From NCBI GenBank assembly GCA_022495005.1, contig JAGYXB010000825.1, positions 6,634,001-6,698,000 of the forward strand: a DNA stretch of 64,000 bases, written 5' to 3'. Position numbers and translations under genes: made by a program. The notes beneath the pieces were generated by a model. The model had not been told where the DNA came from. It did not search any database and saw only the letters and a list, made by a program, of their open reading frames with translations. Position 1 is the stretch's first letter. Each line of letters starts with the position of its first letter. Source of the stretch: Rhyacophila brunnea (Eukaryota; Arthropoda; Insecta; Trichoptera; Rhyacophilidae). This document shows, in pieces, positions 38,801 to 50,800 of the stretch.

Positions 38801-41800
38801 TAAAAGTTAATATTTCTATTTTTATACATTTCCAATACTTGTACCAAGTGTAATCAAGCATGTACTTATCGGCTTTCATGCAAACAATTTTTCACATGTT
38901 CTATTTTCAAATTTCAATAGACATTAATCAATAGGAACATATTTCAAAGTATCAACAACAAAATCTATCGAATGACGATGTATTGGAGTCTCTGATCTCA
39001 GCGTTACAATTACGCATGAGAACTCTCGATTTCTGAACTGAAATTTTTACATGAAATTTTCATTACATTTATTAAATAGTGTTAACAATAATACATTTAT
39101 CTTCTATTACTAAACGATTATTCTTACTAATTACCTGTTTATGGTCTTTTGACCAATTATATTTCTGCTTCTTCCATAGTATGTACTGAGAAGTCGTTTT
39201 TGACTCGCCGACAAGGACTATGGGACTTATATACATCTTATTAGTACTTTGTCGCGAGGTTGTCGCATGGCTTTTGAGTGGCAGAATTGACTACAAGGCT
39301 AGATTTGTATAGTTATGTCGTCAACCATACTCTTTTTCAAACACTAACTGAAGGTCGGCGTTTTTGTTCGTGTCAGTAACTAAGGTTTCTGTTCCAGGAA
39401 TTAGTTTCCTCGTCAAAATAGCATATTCTCATGAACTGTGCGTCTTTCCAGTGAATCTATTCTATACGCAAGGCTGCTATCGAGGGTAGTTTATCATATT
39501 TATGTATGGAGGTATTATAATTGTTACAATAAGTTAACCGTCTCAACAGTATTACTGTTCTGGTCTACAAACCTATAGTAATATTCAGTTCCGACTAGCG
39601 TAATCTGATTTCTTCCAAATAATCTAGGTCAACCAATTGTTATTATAAGATCTTCAAAGAAAATATTTTAATAATAATAAATAAATGATTACAGAAAAAA
39701 ATACATTAAATTATGCGGTTAAGTATAAATTTGATAAGATACTATTCAGGATGACGCATAATTGTCGGTTTATTGTAAAGAATAAACTATATACAATAAA
39801 AATAAAAAATAAATATGAAATGGTATTTGAAATTATTGTTATCGCCATTGTGAGATTTGGAATATCCTGTTTCCTTAGCGGTGACCTATACCAGTGGTAA
39901 AGAGTGGATCCAAGCCATAATAGATAAAAAAAAATCTTAGGTATATCGATAAAATATCTACATAAAACTATGCATGATTTAATGGCATAATTTTAGATAA
40001 TTTATCGACAGAAGAATATTTTTTATCTTTTATCCATTATGGTTTGGTTTAGGCAAGGTTTAATTGACTTTAAAAACTAACTAGCACCATCTGCAATTTT
40101 TATTCTTAGTTCAACGCAAAAAAATAAGTATAACTGACAAAGTTTCTTCTTCTTCTTCCACGGCGTTACATCCCGGGGTGGGATTTGGCCTCCTCCACTC
40201 ACTCCGGTCTCTCGCCACACTTCTCCAGTTACCGGATCTTCCTATATGAAGCCAGTCCACTTCCACGGCGTCAGCCCATCTCCTTCTTGGACGGCCTCTG
40301 GGTCTCTTCCGTTGGGGTAGCCACTTTGTCGTGATCCTTGGCGCTCTAACTTCAGGCATTCTCTCCACATGTCCCGCCCATCGTAGTCTTTGGGACTTAC
40401 AGTATCTTATGATTGTTTGCTGTTCAATCAGCTCTTCCAACTCGTGGTTCATTTTTATTCTGTAGTTCCCATTTTCCAACGTGGGTCCAAAGATTTTGCG
40501 GAGTATTTTGCACTCGAAGACAACTAATTTGTTTTCCTCGTTTTGAGTTAAGCACCAAGTCTCACAGCCATAAGTGACCACTGGCCTTATAATTTTTTAT
40601 AAATTAGAAGTTTACTTCTTCGGCCTAGAATTTTCGACCCCACCAGTCGCTTGCAGGCATGCCAGCATTTATTCGCGGAGATAAGGCGGATTTTTATCTC
40701 CTCTGCTGTCTTATTTTGGGTATTTAGGCTGGATCCGAGATACGTGAACTTGTCCACCCCTTCATATGCATGCTGTCCTATGTCTATATTCTGCAGCGGT
40801 ACCTGATCGCGTGTGCTGACCATATACTTTGTTTTTGACTGGTTTATATGCAGCCCAGAGTTTTCTGCTTTTATTTTCATAGTGCCACCATGGTCGATCA
40901 TCCTCTGTTTGGATCTGCTTGTAATTACTATGTCGTCAGCATAAGCGCACATCTGCGTTGTATTGTTATCTTTTAAAGTTTATTAAAGTTTAGTGTGCAC
41001 TATTTTTGTCGAATCTCCAAAGCCTACCTCCACCCTTCGTCACTGACCTATACTAACATCAACAACCTTTTGAGACTATCTTTGCACATTAGGACTATTG
41101 TTTATAAAGGATTCTTTTAAAATTAGAATGTTTTTTTGTAATAAAACGCACTTTGATTTATAAAATTTCATTCTTCTTTATTTCAACATAAACATTGATC
41201 TAATGTTGATAAAGATCGAAACCAGATGATTAGTGGTGTGTCCATTGCACTCAATTGCTTGGTTAATAAACAAAATTGTCACATCTGGATTGTTAATCTC
41301 GATAGTTCTAATAATCGATAACGCCACTGTTTAGACTATGACATTTAAGTAAAACGCTTACAGTCAACAGTCGAAGTTAACGAGATATATTAAAAAACTC
41401 TTTGTAGCCAGAATTGAATTATACTGACTTGGAGGACATGTGGTTCGAAAAAGTCAGTGCCGTATGTCATATAGATCAGTGCTTCTCAAACTTTTTCATA
41501 CCACGGCCCCCTAAATCAGAAGAAAAAATCCAAGACTCCCCTCCAAAAAATTTTTAGTCTTTAGTAACCAACAGTACTTTCGTTAACATTAATTATTATT
41601 ATAGGTACATTTTTATTAAAATTTTGAAACAATTTTCATTTACTTACTTGATTGTAAAGCAAAAGTTTTTTTTTTTAAACTTCAAATTTATTACAGCTAC
41701 AGCCTACAAAAATATTTTAATGAGACAGGGGTGATTGCATATTTTTACATAATAAATCAATATCCAGTACAATGTATGAAATACTAATTTGCCGGGTTTG

Positions 41801-44800
41801 CTCCAAAGTCTCCGTTGAAAGACACGACCTGTGTTTATTTTATATTACCAGTAACGATGAAAATGCTGTTTCGCATAGGTATGTTGTCGCAAAAGGAATT
41901 ATGATTAAGAATGCTGCTTTTGCGATTGACGGATAAATTCTGCAAGACTTCTTTCATTAAGTTTTACTTCAAGGGAATTATCTGATCTAATATCAATCAA
42001 TTCTTCTTGAGCTTCCCACGTAATATGATCATATTTTAAGGATTTAGCAAGTGGTGTTCTTATCCACTTGTACTTTTGGTTTTCATTTAAGTTTGGACCT
42101 CGAGATTTTTACTGATTTGTATCAGGTACCGTCCAGTGATCATGTTTTCATGATTTTTTCAAATTTTCAAATACTAAAATATTTCGCGGCTCCCTGACAG
42201 GAGCTCCAGGGCCGTGCCCCCAAGTTTGAGAAGTACTGCATTAATGGATCAAAATTGTGAGAAGAGTCATCTGTGTCATTAGACAGACTACTTACCAATT
42301 CTATAGGCATAGTCTTTAGCTTGGTCCAGTGTACTCTGAAGGTTGCCCTCCCACAGGTGGCGGAAGCGAGTCGCATCCATGCTGGAAGCTCGAGTAGCTC
42401 TGTGAGGACTGCTTCGTCCAATTGTAAAGACGAGAGGGAGCCCTGACCTCGCAGTGCACTTACGCTAATCTGCTCTGGGGAAAGATTTTTAGTGAACCTG
42501 AGAAAAGAGAGAAACAAAATGGATTAATGAGATTGCAATAAAGAGTTTCACTACAGTAAAGGGGAGCCTTGTGAAATATTAGTATTAAAACACTTGATGC
42601 TATCGTTTAGTGTGATAGATTTGATAAAATATACTGTGAGCTGTCAGATTTAAATTAAAACATGGATGCCTGTCTATACATGCTACGAGGGTGGGTCAAT
42701 AATTCCTTAGAAAAAAGCATTAAAACAGTTTTTATTTTTGTATTTTTTTTTTATTTCTCAACATAATCTCCTTGGAGCTCAATACACTTGGTTAGACGTT
42801 TCTCAATTTTTTTTAAACCGTCAGAAAAATAAGTTTTGGGAAGGTCCTCAAAATAAGCATTTGTCCGATCGATGACTTCTTCATTTGAAAAAAAACGTTG
42901 TCCACTTAGCCATTTTTTTAAGTTTGGGAAAAGGAAAAAGTCACTGGGGGCTAAATCTGGCGAATACGGTGGGTGGTCGACCAATTCGAACTTCAATTCT
43001 TCAATTTTAGCCATTGATCGTAAACATGTGTGAACACGGGCATTGTCCTGATGAAAGAGGATTTTTTTCCTGTTTAAATGAGGCCGTTTTTCTTCAATTT
43101 TGTTTTTTAGCTGGTCCAATAAAGATGCATAATAATCCCCTGTTATTGTTTTTCCTTTTTCCAAATAGTCAACGAAAATAATTCCACGTGCATCCCAAAA
43201 TACAGTAGCCATAACCTTACCAGCTGATTTTACGGTTTTCGCCTTCTTTGGACATGGTTCGCCTTTCGCAATCCACTGCTTTGACTGTTTTTTCGTCTCG
43301 GGAGTATAGTGGTGTATCCATGTTTCATCTACAGTCACAAAGCGATGAAAAAATTCATCCGGATTGCGTTGCATGAGCGACAACAGGGCTTTAGAGGCCA
43401 CCACCCTATTGCATTTATTGTCGACTGTGAGCAAACGCGGCACCCATCTTGCAGAAATTTTTTTCATGCCCAATTTGTCATGTAAAATAGAAATGACGCT
43501 ACCTTTTGAGATCCCTGTAACCTCAATTATCTCACTCAACTTTAATCTTCGGTCACTTAACACCATATCGTGGATTTTATTGATCATTTCTGGTGTAGTC
43601 ACCTCTACAGGACGTCCTGAGCGTGGTTCATCCTTTGTTGATGTACGACCACGTTTAAATTCATTTAACCAGTTATAAATAGTTGCAAGTGAAGGAGCAG
43701 ATATGCCGTGAACTAAATCCAACTCATTTTTTATTTCCTTTGCTGTTAACCCTTTTATATTAAAATGTTTAATAACAGCTCTAAACTCAATTTTCCATTT
43801 TTCCATTTTCCACAAGCAAATTTTTTTTTTAAATGTACGAGAAACACACAACAACCCGACCAATCTGATTGAAACTTCGCAGCATACTGAATCGGTAGTG
43901 CCGCTGCATGAAAACAAACCGCTTACAGTACTAGTCGCGCCACCTGTCGGCTTTTCTAAGGACTTATTGACCCACCCTCGTATTTTTGTGTTCACTTTTT
44001 AAATTAATGAATTATATACTATATTTGTGATTGTTTAACTAAATATCTACACATCTCCTAAACCTGTGAACATGCTTAAAGTGAACAATTATGTTTTTTT
44101 TTTTTTTTTATAATTACGATTTAATTCCATTTTGCGAAGACATTTGATGATTCCTGTCTTAACCAATTATTTCAGGATAACTTGTTTATTATTATTACAC
44201 ATTATTATTATTTATTACGTTTATTATTATCACATAATAAAAATAATAAAATAAAAAAGCCTTTTTATTTCTTACAAACAAAAGTAAATGACAGTTAATT
44301 GACTATATCTAATGAATATAATATATATAACCTATGAATATATCTATTATGTATATATGTTACGCCGAATGTGCGAAATTGAATATTATTATATATGTAT
44401 TATCTACTTATCTTCTAGTTTATATAATATTAATTATTATTAATTTTCTTATATTTCTGTGTAATACATATATATATTAAGATTTTTTATTTTGTATATA
44501 ATACTATTAGATAATGTTTATAAATTAAACAGTGATATGTAATTAGTTTGTATGGTTTGTAAGAACCCCTCTTCGGGTGAAGGCCTCCTCCAAAGAGTCC
44601 CACTGGACTCTGTTTTTGGCTATTTGTAGCCAATTTGGGCCAGCTGTCTTTATGATGTCGTATTGCTATCTCGCATGGGGTCTTCCTCTATAGCGTTTCC
44701 CTTTTGGGCCGTTCCATGAAGTAATTATTTTTGTCCATCTCTCATCTTGTAGTCGCGCTACATGACCCGCCCATTTCCATTTAAGTCTTTGAGCATGGAT

Positions 44801-47800
44801 TAGAGCGTCTGTGGCTTTTGAAATATTTCTTATTTTTGTGTGTCTTATTTTTGTCTTTTGTTGATATTTAGCATACTACGTTCCATACCGCGTTGGCAGC
44901 TGGTGATTTTGTTCTTTACTATGCTAGAGTATCTCCAGGTCTGACAGGCATATGTTAAGCATGGTAGGAGACATGAGTTCATCACTCTAGTTTTTATCTT
45001 TGCTGTCATATCGCCTTTAAATATTTCCTTTAAGCTCCAGTATTTATTCCAAGAACTTTGTATTCTTCTTTCTAATTCCAGCTCATTGTTTTTCCTGTCA
45101 AAACAAATTTGTTTTCCCAGGTAGGTGTAATTTAATTTCATATCATCAGATATTGCCATCTTATTTTATTCAAGATAAATATAAATGGTTACCCCAAGAT
45201 GGCTGAGCGGCTTAAGCGTCGACCTATCGCATGGTGGGTCCCAGGTTCGAATCCTATGTCTGGAAAGCACACATATTGTTTTTCAATTTGTGTATGAGTC
45301 AGAGTAAGGAATTAATAGGTTGAGCAAGTGGCTGACATCCATTTCTCGTAAAAACAAAATCTGTTAGTACAAACCTCCACTCTGTGAAGGCGCATATGAT
45401 GTTATTAGGATCGGACATGGTCGGAAAAATATAGATGGATTCGGCAACACCATGAATTGGGCATGTCACATCTCAAATAAATAGTACTTATGACTAATCA
45501 GTTCAACACGTCCCAACGGCTGGTGAGTGAGCATAACCACAGCCGCAGTTCGTGTAGAGTGTAGATTGCCAGTGCCTGGAACGGTTCACCGTGTTTCTTT
45601 CTCCCAAAAGTATACTTAATTCAGTCTTTTTAAAATCAATCATTAACTTCAATACACTTTTTTGAAATAATTAAGATATATATATCGATGGATTCGTTAT
45701 TAAAATCTCCACATGAAAATTTTATCATCTCTTTCAAAATCCGCTACGATTAACTGTCATTTATGAAACAAAATCAATGCGTCTATCAATACCCGCTATA
45801 ACAGTAATGAAACATTCAAAAACTTTTTTAGTTCAAAAAGTTTTTATTGATTTTCTCAACATAATGAAAAAGTGTTATAGCGGGTTTTGAAACTCAGCGA
45901 GACATATATTATTTTCTAAAATATTTATCATTTTAGTGTGAAAATATTCATGATAAACTCGAGAAACATGATTTGGTAAGTTTTCACAAATATTTATCAT
46001 TCTGTTCCTATTTCATATTTTTTAAGGGATCTATTTTATTCCAAAAATAGCTGACCTACAAGTGTCCATCTAGTTTAAATTGGCTGGCAGTGATAAGGTT
46101 AATTAAAATGTGTGGTAAAAATAATACTAACATGTCAAATCCATAGGAATTACAAATTATAATTGTTTCAAGAGATTAAACATTTACTTGTTATTCATGA
46201 TAATTTCTTATTTGATATTCGTCAAGCATACTTGATAAAGCTTACCATAGGACCGAAATACATTTGCAATAAAGCAATTTTTATAGGTAGTATTACCAAG
46301 TGATAAACTCATTTCATAATAAAATAAATATAGTTGAATGTTTCCCGTCTAGTAGAAGACGTCTACCAAATATTTTCCGAGGACACGTGTACCGGCATTC
46401 ACATTATACAAATATTATTATTATGCGATAGGAACTCTTAACAGTACTATCTCACGAGATAAAAGCAAATACTTCAGATAAATAAATATTAGATGTTTAG
46501 AATACAGGCCAATATTTTTATCAAGAACTGAAATTGGTGAACTGATAAAATACAAAGCAAATAAGCAGTTTGTATATGGCAATGATATCGAATATAGTAA
46601 GTATAATTTAACACAATAGACCTTGTGGTCCAATGTATAACACAAACATGGACCCCTCCAAACCAACCCGTCCCGCACCACACTCGGTTTTAATCGAGCA
46701 TATCATGAGGCACTACCTTTGGATATGAAGCATCAGTAGTTGTTTACGCCTGGGAATGTCTCAAGAACAGATATCTACGACTGAGATCGCCATGCTCTCA
46801 AGTGAGCTTTGACTGAGTTTACTGAAAGATGTAATTTAATAAAAAGTGCACTAGGAGAGAAAAGCACGGAGAATATAAGAGAAAATTAATTTAATTTTAA
46901 ATATAATACAAAAACCAAGCTAAATAACACGTAAATATATAAAAACTATGTGAAGAGATCTTCACGTCCGCAATAAGACACTGCAAATTTTTAAAATGCA
47001 ATATAATTGGCCTTTGTGGCGACCAGGTCGGACAGCAGTTTGTTGGACCGACTTAAGCATCTCGTCTCTTTCGGATATTCCCAGAGGATGTGGTTTGCAT
47101 CCTATTGTTCTCCACCAAATGGACATATTGGCCGGATGGTAACAAGTCCAAGCTCATAGAGCTTGGCAGCGAATCTAACATGGCCTAAACTGACTGGTGT
47201 AGTGGTCAGGAGTCAATTTGGTTATATCCAATGTACAGTAAAACCTTGATTTTGCAGGAGGTTAAATTAATGTTTATTATAAAAGAAACGGGCCGGACAT
47301 ATCACTCAACGAGTGGACAGCCTCTTGAAAAATACAACTAAACAGTGGTACCCAAAGGGCACTAAACAACTACAGTGATGCCCGGAAACGTGTTGGTTCA
47401 ATTAGTAAAGTGCGATGTATGTACATGACAGCGAAGAACTACGGACAGAGAGTAACCTTCATTTATCATTTAATCATTCAATAAAGTTGAAAAAACCTCT
47501 TCTAGTAGATGAGCCTAAATATATAAAAATTAAGCTGAAAAAAAAGACTTATGGACTACCACATAAATTTAACTTTTGTCACCCAGCGGATCGTATCCGG
47601 GTCATATTGTTTACATACGAGTAGCCAGAAGCAAGTAAGTAAATGAAAACTAAATATAGGCAGGAAAGTAAGGCTGAGAAGGTAAAATCAACTTAGCACT
47701 GCTTGCAAAACTCAGTAGTTTCACATTATACATTCCAGCTAGTAACTTACGACCAGATGCAGAGATAGCAACATTGAATTAAACTAAATTAAGGCACAGA

Positions 47801-50800
47801 CAGTCCATTAAACTGGACCACGAACAAAAGATAAGTCATGTATGACAATGAAACTAACATTCAGGAAGCAGAAAGGCAACCAAAAACCTGGCAAACCTCA
47901 TACAAGATAGAGGGATGGTGTTATAGGGTTTTAGCGCCAGGATGAAGAAGAATATCATGCACAGAATTCAGGCAATAAGATACTTGAATTCTGGCACGCG
48001 AAAGAATCTTAGATCAATTTTATTCAATAAATCTGCATTTTTTACAAGAGAATATTGGCTATTCTTCATCACACTTGCAATACTGCGCTAGCGTCGGCCG
48101 GATGGTTGTCATTGTAATAAAATGATCAAGTATTTGGTTTAAATGATTTGTCACCAGTAAATGTTTTTGTGTGGTCATAGTTTCTAATTGTAAATGCATG
48201 ACAGTCGCATTTAAATAGATTTTCATTGGAGTGTTTTTACCTAAATTGTTAAATTTCTAATATTATATGTAGGCATCTGATGTAAATCGCTTGTCATCAG
48301 TTTTCTCACCAGCTTGGTATTTTTAAGTGGTTATATCATCTACTTGGAAATTCAGTAATATCGTATTTGTTGCGGTTTTTCTAATGGATATACAGGTGGC
48401 CCTCGACTTTTGAACGTTCTACTTTCGCACGATATTTCGCACATTTCTTAAAATTTAGATTTTTGTTGATAATGCAAAAACTGTGCGCTTCCATGCAGTC
48501 GCTCCTCTCTCCTCCACTCCCTGTCACCTTAAATACGTAAAAGGGTGGTATTCAACTATCTCTTGATAAGTTTATAAAGAAAACACCTGATTGCTAATAC
48601 GTCTCGTTAACTTTATTATACCCATTGATAAAAAAATATTTTAAAGTACCTGCACTTATTGATGTTTTTTTATGCCCCTCTACTTTCGAACACATTTTCA
48701 GGAACTAATTACGTGCGAAAGTCGAGGGCCGCCTGTATTGTGTGTTAAACTTGTCAAATCTTCTGCTTGTATAATAACAAACATCGCATTTAATAGAGGT
48801 TTCACCAATATGCGTTTTCAAAAACTGTTTTCCATTATTTTAGTTTTACCATTACGCAAAAAATATACCTATTTTTCCGTAAATTTATAATAATCAATTA
48901 ATACTACTAATAGGCACATAATGCTGTTCTTAATTTATAATTTACCGCCAATATTAGCCATTGGCACGCCATAGCTGTACTATACATTTGATTATATTGA
49001 TAACTGCCATTTGCATTTCTCAATTCCACCATTAAAATGCGGCGCCGCCAACCACTAAACATGTCCAATTTCAGCCCTAAGGTTATGAGCACTTCAGATA
49101 ACTTATGTATACTGGAATCATTCTACAGTGTCACCAACTTTACTAGAAAAATTATTCCTAGTTGTATTGGAATTGGCTGCTACAATATTCATGTTTCTAT
49201 ACTAGCATACAATGTCAATACAATAGAAGTATGCACACGATCCCAATATTGAGTAAATTGTATATTTAATTAATGTAGTAAATTGTTAAGCATAGTATGT
49301 AGTCATTTATGTGATAAATGTTTATGTCATTCATTTTTAAATGTGTCGGGCTACTTAGTGAAGCCTTTACATTTAAATATGTACACCAACACCACAAACT
49401 TACATTGAGTGAGAATAATTAATTCAAATTTGCTTATACCTGCTGTATGTGGGTAAAATAGGGACAAGTGGAAAGGTAAACATCGTTTAATATTCAAAGA
49501 TATAAATAGCTACAGAGTCAAGTTTGCCCTGACAAAAAAAAAAGTTGGCATTGTACATATATTAAATAATAACAAATTCGTGGCTTTTTTTTAGCTTTTC
49601 CAAGCTAATATGGAAAGAATGAGGGCTAAAAAGTTTTTTCTCAGTGACAATCTATGCGCAATATTTTTTTGAGTATCACTTTTCTGTTTTTCAAAGTTTC
49701 AATGAAATAAAGTACAATAATATGGCAGTTGTTTTGATATTTTGGTATTATGTACCTTAAGCGATTTTTGGTGATTGTTCATCTAAATATTGTAAATAAT
49801 GATGACTCGGTGTACTGTACTACAATAATTGATGCAGTTTGTTCTTTCATAGGCAATTATGGCGAAGTAGAAGGTAGAGCCGTCTTAAATGGATACCATA
49901 AAGTATCAGGCTATGCGGATGATCTGGTGGTACTCGGGGAAAGAGAAACACGTGTACGGGATATTTTCACTCTTCTGGAGGATTCGGCAAAATGAATAAA
50001 TCTAAAAGTTAACGTTGAGAAGACAAAGTACTTAAGAGTGTCTAGAAAGAACATATACCCAGGAAACATTTTGGTGGGTAACTCGAAATTCGAAAGCACC
50101 GCTGGAACCATCATCTCCCAAAAGAACAAAATGAACCTCTGAGCAGATGTAAGAGTGGAAATGAAGCGTTCTTCGCACTGAAAAGTCTATTGAGGTCTAA
50201 ATACTGTCCAAAAAGACAAAATTCCAGGTGTATAACGTGATCGTGAAACCAATCGCTCTGTATGGGTGTGAAACCAAAATGGGTCCAAAAAAACATTTAA
50301 AAAATGACTTATGAATTTTCCCAACACGGGATTTGAACCCTTTATAAAACCGAAACGATGCCGCTCGGTCAACGCAGGCATAATTATAGAACCATTTCAA
50401 ATATTACGACTATGGCGAATAACTGACAATGCATCTTATAAATGTTTAATATTCGTTCATGTAAATGGCAAAGGTCACATTGATTATTGTTGTCGATTTG
50501 ATACTACGTAGTGATTTATGAAATAAAATTGCAAACTAAACAAATTGTACTACTTTGAATAAAATTAAGCTTTTAAGGCCCAAAATATAGCTTTTTAAAA
50601 TAAATTAATTTAAAAAAAAAGCTGCAATTTAGCAGGCTCTGCTGGTACTAGGCTAGCCAGTGGCTGTTTAGGAGGTCTTGGGTACCACTGATCTGCTTTC
50701 TAATCCATTAGATCCTTTATTCATCATTAAATCCGTCTACTTTTATTTTTGTTATTTTATTTTATTTCTTTTCTTATTTTATTACTTATTGTATTATTAA

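Noticed and set aside
36741..39450. An LTR retrotransposon filling BLTP3 intron 2
   Set aside because: No pair of direct long terminal repeats, no primer-binding site and no RT or integrase could be seen; left as unexplained.
42751..43995. 414-aa mariner ORF starting at 43995
   Set aside because: That ATG lies outside the element, beyond the TIR. The start at 43806 matches the conserved N-terminus of the other copies.
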